Origin: RGIG2206 sp045577615
GTDB taxonomy: Bacteria; Bacillota; Clostridia; Oscillospirales; Acutalibacteraceae
DNA length: 64,000 nt
Direction: 5' to 3'
Assembly: GCA_045577615.1 (NCBI GenBank)
Contig: JAZNIT010000036.1
Coordinates: 6,955 to 70,954 of the forward strand
In this document: positions 50,686 through 59,839 of the stretch, in pieces
Layout of the letters: every line of letters starts with the position of its first letter
How positions within the stretch are numbered: the stretch's first letter is position 1
Program-made: the position numbers and the translations under genes
The notes under the pieces: generated by a model
The model's database searches: none
What the model was told of the DNA's origin: nothing
What the model saw: the letters and a program-made list of their open reading frames with translations, nothing else

Positions 50686-51092
50686 TTTGCCACCGCCTTG
50701 CTCGACAGATAAGAAGTGCTGAGACCTTCGCAATAAGTCTCGTATTCGAAAACGGAATTATACAAGGCTGTTCTCATATATGCTTTTTTAAATTTTATCT
50801 CACGAACACAAGCCCGAAAGTTATCAATAACAAACGAAAGGTGCTCACGGGTAAGCATTGAATACACCTGCTGCACCAAACCTATACCGAGCTTATCTTG
50901 ACCGATTTGAATTTCTGCGCTCGAAGGTAAGTTGAACAACTCTGAAATTATCAAGCACAGCTCACCCGCAAGTGCTTTGTCGGATTTATCAAATGTGTCA
51001 TATTCCACTTGTGTTTTTACTGCCGTCAGTATCTGAGTAAGGCTCCCGACGGGACGGGACAGGGAATTCCCAACAAAATTAGGTGTTGACAT
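50682..51092 (-). CDS. Hypothetical protein coupled to Rep
   Basis: 136 residues from ATG at 51092 (MSTPNFVGNSL); a TTG-started extension to 51131 was rejected. All-helical, no membrane part. The stop overlaps the Rep start, so it may be a Rep accessory factor. Not recognised. Confidence 0.65.
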   Translation of the reverse strand: MSTPNFVGNSLSRPVGSLTQILTAVKTQVEYDTFDKSDKALAGELCLIISELFNLPSSAEIQIGQDKLGIGLVQQVYSMLTREHLSFVIDNFRACVREIKFKKAYMRTALYNSVFEYETYCEGLSTSYLSSKAVAK

Positions 51093-51232
51093 TCTTTTCA
51101 CTCTTTCAATGGTTGATTTATTACTATGCAATACAAGGCCGCAAACGGACAGGTTGTCCGTCCGTTTTTTTCAGTCCTTGCGCCGCTTGCCTTATATTCA
51201 TATATAAATGGCGGCGCAAGGCACCGTTGTGC

Positions 51233-52294
51233 TTATGAGCGCATAGGTTGAATTAACTGTTTAAGGGTGCCACCGGTAATAAGTATGGGGCTCAACTCTC
51301 CGGTGAATTGCACCAGTGCATCGTCAGTCGCAATTGCCTTTAATGCATCAACTACATATTTGGGATTGACACAGAACTTAACATTACTGTCAAAATCGCC
51401 CGACTCGTAAGATATATCCTCGTCAAACTCTGCAAAGGTACAGTTTGCGCTGATGTTCAATGTGGTCTCATCATCTTTACCTTTAACATTCACCTTCGGG
51501 ATACCGTCGGAAATCATCACAGAACGGCCGATACTTTTCAGCGCTTTTTCTCTGTTGAGAACAACGTGCTTTGCGCTATCGCCTTTGAATAGTGTGCGAT
51601 ATGCTATAAAATTACCCGACACTATTTGGGTGATTACTGTGTGATTGTCAAACTCAAACACCGCTACGTTGGTCGCGCCTTTGGCAATTCTCAAGTCACC
51701 TGCAGTGCCCAAGGACAACATGGTACTTATCGCCTTCTTGGGAATGTTGAAGCACATATCCGCAAGTGCAGGCATACAGTTCCAGGCAATTCTAAATCCG
51801 TCACAAGCAACGGTATTAAGGGTGCCGTCCTCGGTCTCGATGTGGATACAGTTAAACACAGGCTTGGTTGCATCGTTAGCAGTTGCATGCATAACGCCCG
51901 CAACGGTGACTGCAAAATCGTCACCTGACAATACCTCTACCTCATCGTTGGTCAGACCTTTCCACTCTTCAGGCATAGTCGGATACTTATCGGGGTCAAC
52001 AGTGTTAAACACACTCTGTATACCTTTGGCGGTTATTTTAATTCGCCCGCCCGATTGTTTAATCTCGATATCATTAGGAGGCAAGGTATCAATCATTTGT
52101 ACAGCCTGCAGAGGTATTACAAACCGCTCACTATCGGAGATGTCCAGCTTAACGCTTACAGTAAGCTCTCCGTTAGTCGATACCGCGCGGCCGTTACTTA
52201 TAAGAATTCCGGGCGTTTTCATCATAGATGTGGGAGGGGTTACAGATTTAAGCTGCTTAAGAGCAGCAGCAAGAACATTAGATTTGATTATCAT
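51233..52294 (-). CDS. Phage-encoded DNA polymerase III beta clamp
   Basis: 353 residues, close to the usual DnaN length. MIIKSNVLAAALKQLKSVTP, VEVLSGDDFAVTVAGVMHA, NTVACDGFRIAWNCMP, VNPKYVVDALKAI and the C-terminal LIQPMRS follow the three-domain clamp pattern. Host clamps end in the same P-M-R form. A phage copy could recruit phage proteins or displace the host clamp. Located between Rep and PcfJ. Confidence 0.9.
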   Translation of the reverse strand: MIIKSNVLAAALKQLKSVTPPTSMMKTPGILISNGRAVSTNGELTVSVKLDISDSERFVIPLQAVQMIDTLPPNDIEIKQSGGRIKITAKGIQSVFNTVDPDKYPTMPEEWKGLTNDEVEVLSGDDFAVTVAGVMHATANDATKPVFNCIHIETEDGTLNTVACDGFRIAWNCMPALADMCFNIPKKAISTMLSLGTAGDLRIAKGATNVAVFEFDNHTVITQIVSGNFIAYRTLFKGDSAKHVVLNREKALKSIGRSVMISDGIPKVNVKGKDDETTLNISANCTFAEFDEDISYESGDFDSNVKFCVNPKYVVDALKAIATDDALVQFTGELSPILITGGTLKQLIQPMRS

Positions 52295-52312
52295 TTTTCA
52301 TTACTCCTTTTG

Positions 52313-54481
52313 TTATATTGCAAGTTCCATCAGGTCGGCTTCAAGAACATCGGCAAGCAATTGACCTGCAAAATCGCCGCCGTGTATACGCACATTGTTT
52401 TTGCGAAGCTCGTCAATGTCCTTTGCACGTTTATCGTGACTCTCGGCGGCAAGTTTCGCATCTTCGGCAGTAAGCCGCTTTTGAATTTCCTTCTGCCACT
52501 TTCTGAGAAAAGGCTCCGCTTCCTTAAGGTCGGGCTTTTGTCGGTCAAACTCCGTACGCTTTTGACGGATTGTTCCGTCAGGCTCTACCTCAAGGGTGTA
52601 CCACGGTTTATCGGGCTCTTCTGTTTTACGAAGGAACAGGAGATACGACTCACGCTGCGAAATCCGTTCAAAGTATCGGTCGCTTTTATCGATGCAATGA
52701 GATAAGGCTTGTCCCTCGTTTAAAACATCCTCAATCTTAAGCGGTGCAAGTATTGAATATTCATCCGTCATATAGGTGTACTTTTCGGATACCTCTGCCA
52801 TAACAGTTTCGATATCAGGCAAGCGCTCCAATATCTCCCCTGCTCTTATAGACAGTCCGTTCTCCTCAATCACCTTAAGCAGTTCGTCGTGCCGCTCATA
52901 CAGTTTTTTGACCTTATACACTATTTCATCGGCAGTGTTCATTTTAAGGCGAGTAGCCATTGCGAGATAATCTTTCCACGTGCTTAATATATCGCGAGGA
53001 CTTTTCTGATACCGCGCTACCTGTCGCGTTATATAGTTCTTAATCTGCAGATAACTCATTCTGTCGGCAACAAACTTAAAATCGTCAGGCCTGAAGTTCT
53101 CACGAGCAAGCCAGGATATAACGTCATCGGGAATATTCAAATCTGTGGCCTTTTCGTATCTTAACCATTCCAACTCTGCAAGTCCGCCGTTGATACTTCT
53201 CAATCGGGCAAGACGGCTTTTATCTATTTTCAAAGCTTTGCCTAAGTCACCGATATTAGTAAGCGTTAACACCGAATCCTTATCCCATCGGGAATAACGA
53301 CCGGCAAGACTCTTTATAAGATTTGTAAGGCCTACCTTTGCCAACTGTTCAACTATCGGGAATTTAAGATACATTGCATAAAAGGTTTCGGGGTCGCAGT
53401 CAGAGGAACAGTTTATATATTCAATCAACCCTGTGCGGCTTAACAATCCCTTAAGGCTCGCAAGGGTGCGGCGGTACACAGCGCCGCCGTAATCGTTTGA
53501 ATAATAAAACCTATCTTGATTTAATTTGCCCGAATATATCCAACGTACAAACCGATTGTGATACCACCCCATATAATATGTGGTAGGCACCTCATTGGCA
53601 GGACACACACACCGCCGCTGTTCAGATACACTCGTGTGAGGTTGGCGGTAATTATCTCTTTCAAAGCGTTTGCAGGCAACATATTGCCGAATGATAAAGC
53701 CGTCGCCGTACTTTTGAGGTAAATACACCCAATGGCGCGGTGTATCAAAGAACTGCGGCAGTCTGCCCTCTGCTTTATAAGTAACTGTGCTGTGACAGTT
53801 AGGGCACCTGCCCTGTCTATTATTGCGAGGCTTTTTGACTACAACATCCTTTTCACAGTGAGAGCACCAGCCTTGCGAAGTCTTGCTTTTGTTATACTTA
53901 TATATGATGAACTTTTCGGGCAACCCAACTTTGCTAACCCACCGTTGCCAATCCTTCGGCTCTGCGGTTACCTTGTTCATCGCTTCGTCCCAGGGGTCAG
54001 TTTCTTTGCGGAATCTGCCGAGGAGTTGCGCTTCACGGATAGATTGCTGCCAATCACGAAAACTGCAACCCAGCCTTTTTTTCTGCATCTGCAGATGTTT
54101 TTTAATAAGCCGCTCACACTCTCGGTCGGCATATACATTAGTCCACCCCGACCAATGCATATATGAGGGCATATCCAGGTTATCTATCATAGCGGTGCGC
54201 CACTTATTGTGGATGCGGTCATAGGTGGTAAAGTCACGCTTTTCGGCATCTATAAATATTTCATAGCGCGGTGACCGATTACCTGCGCGCAGGCTTTCAG
54301 TCGCAAACAGACATATATGCAACAGACCGCCATGCTCTTTAGCTCTCAGGTAAAAAGGAACTTTATATTTTACGTTGCGGTAATAATATCCGCCCACCGC
54401 TTGCGGTTTGTCATCATAGGCTTTGCGGATAATGGTCTTAGTAGGCTTAATGCGTGGGTAGTCTTTAAGAGAGATCTTCAT
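52313..54481 (-). CDS. pcfJ: PcfJ-like protein
   Basis: 722 residues from ATG at 54481 (GAGGTG eight bases upstream; 54517 is an alternative). CSHCEKDVVVKKPRNNRQGRCPNC is the zinc ribbon; VLNEGQALSHCIDKSDRYFERISQRES and YTLEVEPDGTIRQKRTEFDRQ are the PcfJ hallmark region. First named on Enterococcus pCF10, common in phages; biochemical role unknown. Always near PcfK, as here. Confidence 0.9.
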   Translation of the reverse strand: MKISLKDYPRIKPTKTIIRKAYDDKPQAVGGYYYRNVKYKVPFYLRAKEHGGLLHICLFATESLRAGNRSPRYEIFIDAEKRDFTTYDRIHNKWRTAMIDNLDMPSYMHWSGWTNVYADRECERLIKKHLQMQKKRLGCSFRDWQQSIREAQLLGRFRKETDPWDEAMNKVTAEPKDWQRWVSKVGLPEKFIIYKYNKSKTSQGWCSHCEKDVVVKKPRNNRQGRCPNCHSTVTYKAEGRLPQFFDTPRHWVYLPQKYGDGFIIRQYVACKRFERDNYRQPHTSVSEQRRCVCPANEVPTTYYMGWYHNRFVRWIYSGKLNQDRFYYSNDYGGAVYRRTLASLKGLLSRTGLIEYINCSSDCDPETFYAMYLKFPIVEQLAKVGLTNLIKSLAGRYSRWDKDSVLTLTNIGDLGKALKIDKSRLARLRSINGGLAELEWLRYEKATDLNIPDDVISWLARENFRPDDFKFVADRMSYLQIKNYITRQVARYQKSPRDILSTWKDYLAMATRLKMNTADEIVYKVKKLYERHDELLKVIEENGLSIRAGEILERLPDIETVMAEVSEKYTYMTDEYSILAPLKIEDVLNEGQALSHCIDKSDRYFERISQRESYLLFLRKTEEPDKPWYTLEVEPDGTIRQKRTEFDRQKPDLKEAEPFLRKWQKEIQKRLTAEDAKLAAESHDKRAKDIDELRKNNVRIHGGDFAGQLLADVLEADLMELAI

Positions 54482-55013
54482 CGCGCCGCACCTCGCCATC
54501 CACCCCATACCACACACCAGGTTTATACTCTTTGCCGTCTATCTTAAATAAGGCAACATCCTTAATGTGATCTGTTTGAGGATGCTCCCTCGTAAGTGCA
54601 AAATAACAACCAAGTTCGCCTCTGACAATAGGGTCTTTTCCTCGCACAACGGCAAAACCTTTCGTTATATCCGCTCTGTCGCGTTGCACGTGGGTATTTT
54701 CTCTTAAAGGGTGACTAACTATATATGTAATAGCCCGAAGCAAAAAGTGGGTTAAAGACAACTGATATAACGGAGTTAATACCGTACAGGATATTTTGCT
54801 GTCAATGTGGTCCTCGTCAATATCCCCTGCGGCATTGCATGCATAAAACACGCCTTTGTCCCAATCATAATAAGAAAGACAATCCAGTGGGTTTTCTGCA
54901 GCATGGAAGCCGTTGCTTCTGCAGTTTGCCTCTTTGGTGGTGTTTGGCACACCTTCCTTGAATTTGTATCCGCGACATATAAGACCGGGCTCAAAAGCTT
55001 TATACACTAACAT
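54465..55013 (-). CDS. DUF7666-like protein
   Basis: 182 residues. YKAFEPGLICRGYKFKEG and NGFHAAENPLDCLSYYD match the DUF7666 pattern. Between PcfK and PcfJ genes with small overlaps at both ends. Function unknown. Confidence 0.8.
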   Translation of the reverse strand: MLVYKAFEPGLICRGYKFKEGVPNTTKEANCRSNGFHAAENPLDCLSYYDWDKGVFYACNAAGDIDEDHIDSKISCTVLTPLYQLSLTHFLLRAITYIVSHPLRENTHVQRDRADITKGFAVVRGKDPIVRGELGCYFALTREHPQTDHIKDVALFKIDGKEYKPGVWYGVDGEVRRDEDLS

Positions 55014-55527
55014 CAGAGTCGGCCTCGCTTTCGTCTACACCGCCAAAGAAGTTGAGTTGTGCATCACCGTTCTTTTTAATAGCAGCGGCAACACGTTCCT
55101 TTTCGGCTTTTTCTTCAGCCTTGCGCTTCTCATCAGCCTTACGTTGTTCCTCGGCGGCTTTCTTTGCAGCCTCTGCCGCTTCCTTTTCTGCCTTGCGCTT
55201 TGCTTCAAGGGCTTCTTCATCCAAATCAAAATACTCGGTGACTATTTCAAAGATTTCATCACCTGACATACCGACGGTCATATTCTGTTGACGGTTGCCG
55301 CCGGTTTGGGCTTGTGCTCTATCAAAAGCACGGTTTGTAAGATAAGTAAAGCAGCCGCTCAGGCTCTTCTTTTCGTTAAGCACTTTGGCGGCAAACGCCT
55401 CATCCTCTTCACATCGGGATTTAATGAAGGAATAAATTGCAATTGAGGGCACGTTCTGACCGCTCACGCTCTGTGCTTCTTGCTCTACCTTTGCGATAGC
55501 ATTTTCTTTTGTTGACATATCCATCAT
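55000..55527 (-). CDS. pcfK: PcfK-like protein
   Basis: 175 residues. The N-terminal globular part (VPSIAIYSFIKSRCEEDEAFA; SGCFTYLTNRAFDRAQ) fits the PcfK family. Then comes a charged Ala/Glu/Lys helix and a C-terminal AQLNFFGG; QLNFF resembles a clamp-binding peptide. Co-occurs with PcfJ. Role unknown. Confidence 0.88.
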   Translation of the reverse strand: MMDMSTKENAIAKVEQEAQSVSGQNVPSIAIYSFIKSRCEEDEAFAAKVLNEKKSLSGCFTYLTNRAFDRAQAQTGGNRQQNMTVGMSGDEIFEIVTEYFDLDEEALEAKRKAEKEAAEAAKKAAEEQRKADEKRKAEEKAEKERVAAAIKKNGDAQLNFFGGVDESEADSDVSV

Positions 55528-55544
55528 CCTTTCTGTTTTTGGGG

Positions 55545-58037
55545 TTAATCCACCATATCGAACAGTGACATCTGCTCGTCGGTTTCTTCATATTGCTTAA
55601 GGTACCCAACACCGTCACGAAAATAATCGGGATTAAGCTCGATACCGTAGCCCTTGCGACCGAGTTTAATCGCAGTAAGAGGAACGGTCATCAGTCCACC
55701 AAAACAATCAAGCACCAATTCACCGGGATTTGTGTATCGGTTGATTATTCGTTCCACAATATCAATTTGCAAAGGGCAAACGTGCAGAGCTTGTCTACGC
55801 TGTGACTGAGTTGTGTTAAGGGTACGCATACGGTTAATATCATCCCACACCATATCCGACCACGATGCAGGTTGCATTATCATAAAGGTGGCGGGCAGAC
55901 GGTCATCAGCATCCATTTGTTTTGCAAGTGCTACATGGTCGTCATAGTCGTATATGTGTGACACGCTGAATTTCTTATACGCTTTGGACAGTTGAGACAC
56001 CGACATCTTCTTTAAATCTTCCTTGCTAACAAGACAATCACCGGAAGAACGATAAAAAGCGTGTGCATCTAACTGCCACTGAGCGCGAGTGTATTCCTCT
56101 TTGGTTTTAGTGACCGGTGTATCAGCGTAGGCTTTTGTGGTATCTGTGGGCAATTTGCGGAATAGCAATACATATTCGGGGCAACCCACTCCCATTTTGC
56201 TGCCGTCCTTACATTGCTCTGTCCAACCTAAGCGGTAGGTTTGATTGTTTTCTCTGACAACGTCGGTAAGAATAACAATGCGGCCCATATACTTAAAGCC
56301 GTGTTTTAGATAGTGAAATACTGTCATTTCACTGAACGGGTCTATTGTCGGCATACCATCGCCTGTAGCATTACCAAACAACACCCTGTCTTTAACGTGG
56401 ATTGCGGCTATTCTGCCGGGCTTCAACACCCTTAGCAGTTCGGGTGTAAGATAATCCATCTGTTCAAAGAATCGGTCGTTATTATCATTGTGTCCGAAAT
56501 CGTTATATGACGGTGTGTATTCATAATGATTGCTAAACGGAATAGAGGTATGTATCAGGTCAACGGAGTCGCTCTCCATAAGTCTGACCTCTTCCACACA
56601 ATCATTAAGGACAGCCGTCCAATTATTACCTTGTACCTTCGTACGCTTCACTCCTATACTTCTTGTCATTTGTGCTATTATTTTTTGATTACTTAAACCA
56701 TACTTTTGCACAAGCTCGCGCATCTTATCTTGCTGATAATTAAACCGTTCCCACTTTGCAAGCAGTTCTTCAAGAATAGATTGCTCGTTTTCGGTGTAGA
56801 TAATATCCACTATCACCTGCTTGGTCTGCAAGAAACGATAAATGCGGTGTATGGCCTGTATAAAATCATTAAACTTATAATCTATGCCCACAAATATGGC
56901 GCGGTGGCAATGCTTCTGAAAGTTACAGCCTTGCCCTGATATTTCTTTTTTAGTTGCGAGCAAACGGATGCGGCCCTCTGCAAAATCAATTACGTTCCGC
57001 TCACGTTTGTCAAGGTCTTGTGTGCCGTAAACTTCCACCGCCTGTGGCAGTGCCTGCTTTATCGCATGGCGTTCTGCTTCAAGGTCGTGCCATAATATAA
57101 AATGGTCATCAGGTGAGTTGTTTACTATCTCAGCCATACAGGCAACACGAGAATCAAGACTGTCTCTCTTTTCTTTTGCAGCAGAGGCGAGCCCCGCTGC
57201 CGCATCGGTAAGCATAGACACCTGACCTGATTTTTTGTCAATTGCCTCTTTAGTTGCCGCCGGTAATTTGTGGTACCTAATATCTATAGGTGGCAGTTCA
57301 TATCCTGTTGCATCAAAGCCAAGGTCTGCCGGTGACGAAAGAAATAACGCCCACGAACTAACCCACAACCAAAACTCCTTTTCTTTATGTGGATACAGAG
57401 TAAGGTTATTTGCCTTTGTGCTATCGCGCTGAAAGTATCTTGTCAGTGCCTGTCCTGTATCCATAATCTCAAGGTAGCCTGCATAGTGGATAATCTCTTT
57501 GTACTTATTAGGGTCGGGTGTGGCGGTAGCGACGAGTTTATATTTGATACCTTTAAACTTTGGCAAAAAGGTCTGGTATGTTTTACTACCGAAAGAGCGC
57601 AACACACTCGCCTCGTCAAGACATACGGCCGTAAATACAGTCGGGTCAATATCGCCGTCACGAAGCCGCTCATAATTGGTCATTAAAATGTTACCTTCAG
57701 CTGCTTCTATCTCCGCCATATTGCGAACATATATAGGTGCGGGCATATTAAGCAGGTTAACTGCATCATTTGTAAACTCTTGCTTAACTCCCAAAGGAAG
57801 AACTATAAGAGCTTTACCGCCTTGATGCTTTATAACAAGTCGGCAAAATTCAAGCTCTTGTATGGTCTTACCCAATCCAAACAATTCAAACAATGCGCGA
57901 CGTCCGCCTTTGCAAGCCCACTTGACCGCCTCGCGCTGATGCGGCTTAAGTGCAGGGCTGATTTCATCATCAGTAACATCAAAGCCGCTATCTTCTGCTA
58001 TGCACACTTTTGAATTTAAAAACTCGTTATAATTCAT
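55545..58037 (-). CDS. SNF2-like helicase fused to DNA methyltransferase
   Basis: 830 residues. The N-terminal helicase has Walker A FGLGKT (53-58), DEAS (141-144), TATPDPNKY and QAIHRIYRF (394-402). The C-terminal methylase has the catalytic block as TSIPFSNH (497-504) in place of the usual TSPPY, and the SAM-binding motif I LDCFGG (776-781) after it: a beta-class permuted order. The last residues QMSLFDMVD give a textbook beta-clamp binding motif. It may modify phage DNA while following the fork; the unusual motif IV leaves methylation activity uncertain. Confidence 0.87.
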   Translation of the reverse strand: MNYNEFLNSKVCIAEDSGFDVTDDEISPALKPHQREAVKWACKGGRRALFELFGLGKTIQELEFCRLVIKHQGGKALIVLPLGVKQEFTNDAVNLLNMPAPIYVRNMAEIEAAEGNILMTNYERLRDGDIDPTVFTAVCLDEASVLRSFGSKTYQTFLPKFKGIKYKLVATATPDPNKYKEIIHYAGYLEIMDTGQALTRYFQRDSTKANNLTLYPHKEKEFWLWVSSWALFLSSPADLGFDATGYELPPIDIRYHKLPAATKEAIDKKSGQVSMLTDAAAGLASAAKEKRDSLDSRVACMAEIVNNSPDDHFILWHDLEAERHAIKQALPQAVEVYGTQDLDKRERNVIDFAEGRIRLLATKKEISGQGCNFQKHCHRAIFVGIDYKFNDFIQAIHRIYRFLQTKQVIVDIIYTENEQSILEELLAKWERFNYQQDKMRELVQKYGLSNQKIIAQMTRSIGVKRTKVQGNNWTAVLNDCVEEVRLMESDSVDLIHTSIPFSNHYEYTPSYNDFGHNDNNDRFFEQMDYLTPELLRVLKPGRIAAIHVKDRVLFGNATGDGMPTIDPFSEMTVFHYLKHGFKYMGRIVILTDVVRENNQTYRLGWTEQCKDGSKMGVGCPEYVLLFRKLPTDTTKAYADTPVTKTKEEYTRAQWQLDAHAFYRSSGDCLVSKEDLKKMSVSQLSKAYKKFSVSHIYDYDDHVALAKQMDADDRLPATFMIMQPASWSDMVWDDINRMRTLNTTQSQRRQALHVCPLQIDIVERIINRYTNPGELVLDCFGGLMTVPLTAIKLGRKGYGIELNPDYFRDGVGYLKQYEETDEQMSLFDMVD

Positions 58038-58252
58038 TCTGTGTCGTACTCCAATCTGTCAGTGTCCAGGCGGGTTAATGAATTACCGTTGTAATCTTCG
58101 CAAATAGCAAACACTTTATCTTTGCCATTCACCTTGCCAACATACGTACCTGACACTCGCTTGTATCTGATAGTTTTCAAATAATCCTTATGCACCACCG
58201 GGCGGCCGTTCAAAAAAGCCTCGTGCAATTCTTCTGCAGTCACTCTCCGCAC
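58034..58252 (-). CDS. Small hypothetical phage protein
   Basis: 72 residues. MRRVTAEELHEAFLNGRPV then a beta-rich part with KVNGKDKVFAICEDYNGNSLTRLD. Overlaps both neighbours. Not recognised. Confidence 0.68.
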   Translation of the reverse strand: MRRVTAEELHEAFLNGRPVVHKDYLKTIRYKRVSGTYVGKVNGKDKVFAICEDYNGNSLTRLDTDRLEYDTE

Positions 58253-58479
58253 CTCTCTTTATATGCGTTTATAACTGCCCCGCGCATATCGGCTGTGCGG
58301 CGCTCCGATAAATATCTGCCGTAAAGCTCGGCAGAGTGCTCCGCATACATTCTGCTGCGTCGACGTTCAATTCTTGCCTGACGTTTGCGCCGCTCATTCT
58401 CTTCATACAGTTTTATGTAGTTGTATATAACGACTAAGCTCAACAAGACCAGTAAGCACAAAACAACTATATTAAGCAT
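58240..58479 (-). CDS. Small membrane-anchored basic protein
   Basis: 79 residues. One N-terminal transmembrane segment (IVVLCLLVLLSLVVIYNYI), then a long basic helix (ENERRKRQARIERRRSRMY). Could tether DNA or another protein to the membrane. Not recognised. Confidence 0.65.
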   Translation of the reverse strand: MLNIVVLCLLVLLSLVVIYNYIKLYEENERRKRQARIERRRSRMYAEHSAELYGRYLSERRTADMRGAVINAYKERCGE

Positions 58480-58756
58480 TTGATATCACTCCTTTATTCT
58501 GTATACGACGCAAGTGAGTCAACCGCTTTTCTAACGCGATTATATCCAAATTCCACGCTTTAAAAGCGCACTCGGTATCTACGTTGCGTGCGTCCCAAAC
58601 TTTAACCCCGTCTGCAGCCATTTGCTCGCGGGCCTTTAGCTTAAGCTGATACACCTTCGAAGCCTTGCAGCCGAATATCTCGCCAATCTCTTTTGAGCCC
58701 AACTCGGTGCAGCGGTAATACAACTCGACAGCCGCTTCAAGATTTATTCCTGACAT
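58472..58756 (-). CDS. Small HTH-like phage early protein
   Basis: 94 residues. ELGSKEIGEIFGCKASKVYQLKLKAREQ has a helix-turn-helix look. It is preceded by a copy of the lysogeny operator. First gene of the early operon after cro. Not recognised as a named family. Confidence 0.68.
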   Translation of the reverse strand: MSGINLEAAVELYYRCTELGSKEIGEIFGCKASKVYQLKLKAREQMAADGVKVWDARNVDTECAFKAWNLDIIALEKRLTHLRRIQNKGVISNA

Positions 58757-58781
58757 TGATTATCACTCCTTTTGCATCGTT

Positions 58782-58799
58782 TCTTGCGTTTCCGTAAGT
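58782..58799. promoter_or_regulatory. Switch operator copy 2 (before the early operon)
   Basis: TCTTGC-GTTTCC-GTAAGT, identical over 18 bp to the operator at 59021-59038, overlaps the cro stop codon and precedes the next gene's ribosome site. Confidence 0.65.
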
Positions 58800-59005
58800 T
58801 ATGAAGCAAAAAAAATTGCATCTCGTTCCTCAGATGTTAAACTAAGCACTTTTGTTATCTGCTTAATTTCAAATCGTGAGAAATCACCGCTGCGTGCTAG
58901 TTTGCGATAAAAAGTAGCTTCGCAAATACCTAACTCATTGCACAAAGTGATTATCGAGATGCCTTTTTCTATTGCTTTTGCTTTTAAAAGGTTTTGATTA
59001 AACAT
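58799..59005 (-). CDS. Cro-like XRE regulator
   Basis: 68 residues from ATG at 59005 (AAGGAG upstream). AIEKGISIITLCNELGICEATFYRKLARSG is an HTH of the Cro/XRE type. Divergent from the S24 repressor. Expected to shut off cI and start lytic growth. A longer frame to 59122 crosses the promoter and was rejected. Confidence 0.85.
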   Translation of the reverse strand: MFNQNLLKAKAIEKGISIITLCNELGICEATFYRKLARSGDFSRFEIKQITKVLSLTSEERDAIFFAS

Positions 59006-59020
59006 TGTATCGCTCCTTTC

Positions 59021-59137
59021 TCTTGCGTTTCCGTAAGTCAATATAGCATATCTTTTTTCTTGTGTCAATACTTTTTTGCAAGTTTTTTTGAAATTATTTA
59101 TTTTATACTTGCTTTTTTGCAAGTGCTATTATATAAT
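59021..59137. promoter_or_regulatory. cI/cro divergent promoters and operators
   Basis: Minus strand: TTGACA (59063-59068), 17-base spacer, TATATT (59040-59045) for cro. Plus strand: TTGCTT (59109-59114), 17-base spacer, TATAAT (59132-59137) for cI. Operators: ACTTGC-N6-GCAAGT (59107-59124) over the cI -35; TCTTGC-N6-GTAAGT (59021-59038) at the cro start site; a lone GCAAGT half-site at 59078-59083. Confidence 0.75.
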
Positions 59138-59175
59138 GTTCATTAGAACCCGCTTAAAAGGAGCTATTATAACAT

Positions 59176-59793
59176 ATGGATATAGGTTTAAAAATAAAAA
59201 ACAAACGAAAAGAATTAAATCTCACTATGCTTGAAGTGGCACAAAAGACAGGCGTTAGTGAAGCAACCGTTTCTCGTTGGGAAAGCGGTGACATCGCAAA
59301 TATGCGCAGAGATAAAATCGTAGCCCTTGCCGCTGCGCTACAAGTGACTCCGGCATATCTCATGGAGCTTGAAGATAGCATTGAAGATATTCCTGGTGTT
59401 TTTATCCCCACTATGCACCGTATACCACTTTTGGGCACTATCGCCTGCGGTGAGCCTATCCTTGCCCGTGAGAATTTAGACGGCGAGGTTGTTACCCCCG
59501 AAGATATCAGAGCCGACTTTGCATTGCGTTGCAAAGGCGACAGTATGATTGATGCACGTATTATGGATGGCGATATTGTATATATCCGTCAACAGCCTAT
59601 CGTTGAAAACGGTGAGATTGCAGCTGTGCTTATTGATGATGAAGCCACACTTAAGAGAGTATATCTTTCTGAAAACACAATCACTCTTATGGCTTGCAAC
59701 GCAAAATATCAGCCGCTCATATATACAGGCTCACAGCTTGAAGAAGTCCGCATCATCGGCAAGGCCGTCGGCTTCACAAGCGCAGTTGTTTAA
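59176..59793 (+). CDS. CI/LexA-like phage repressor (XRE + S24 peptidase)
   Basis: 205 residues. N-terminal HTH (TMLEVAQKTGVSEATVSRWESG), then a linker with the likely self-cleavage site ACGEP, and an S24 domain with CKGDSMIDARI (catalytic Ser) and EATLKRV (Lys). Keeps lysogeny and is inactivated by RecA-aided self-cleavage after DNA damage. The cleavage dipeptide reads C-G rather than A-G, as seen in a number of phage repressors. Confidence 0.93.
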   Translation: MDIGLKIKNKRKELNLTMLEVAQKTGVSEATVSRWESGDIANMRRDKIVALAAALQVTPAYLMELEDSIEDIPGVFIPTMHRIPLLGTIACGEPILARENLDGEVVTPEDIRADFALRCKGDSMIDARIMDGDIVYIRQQPIVENGEIAAVLIDDEATLKRVYLSENTITLMACNAKYQPLIYTGSQLEEVRIIGKAVGFTSAVV

Positions 59794-59839
59794 TTCTAAA
59801 AAATTTTCGTTAATTAAATGCAAACTGGATGTGAAAATC

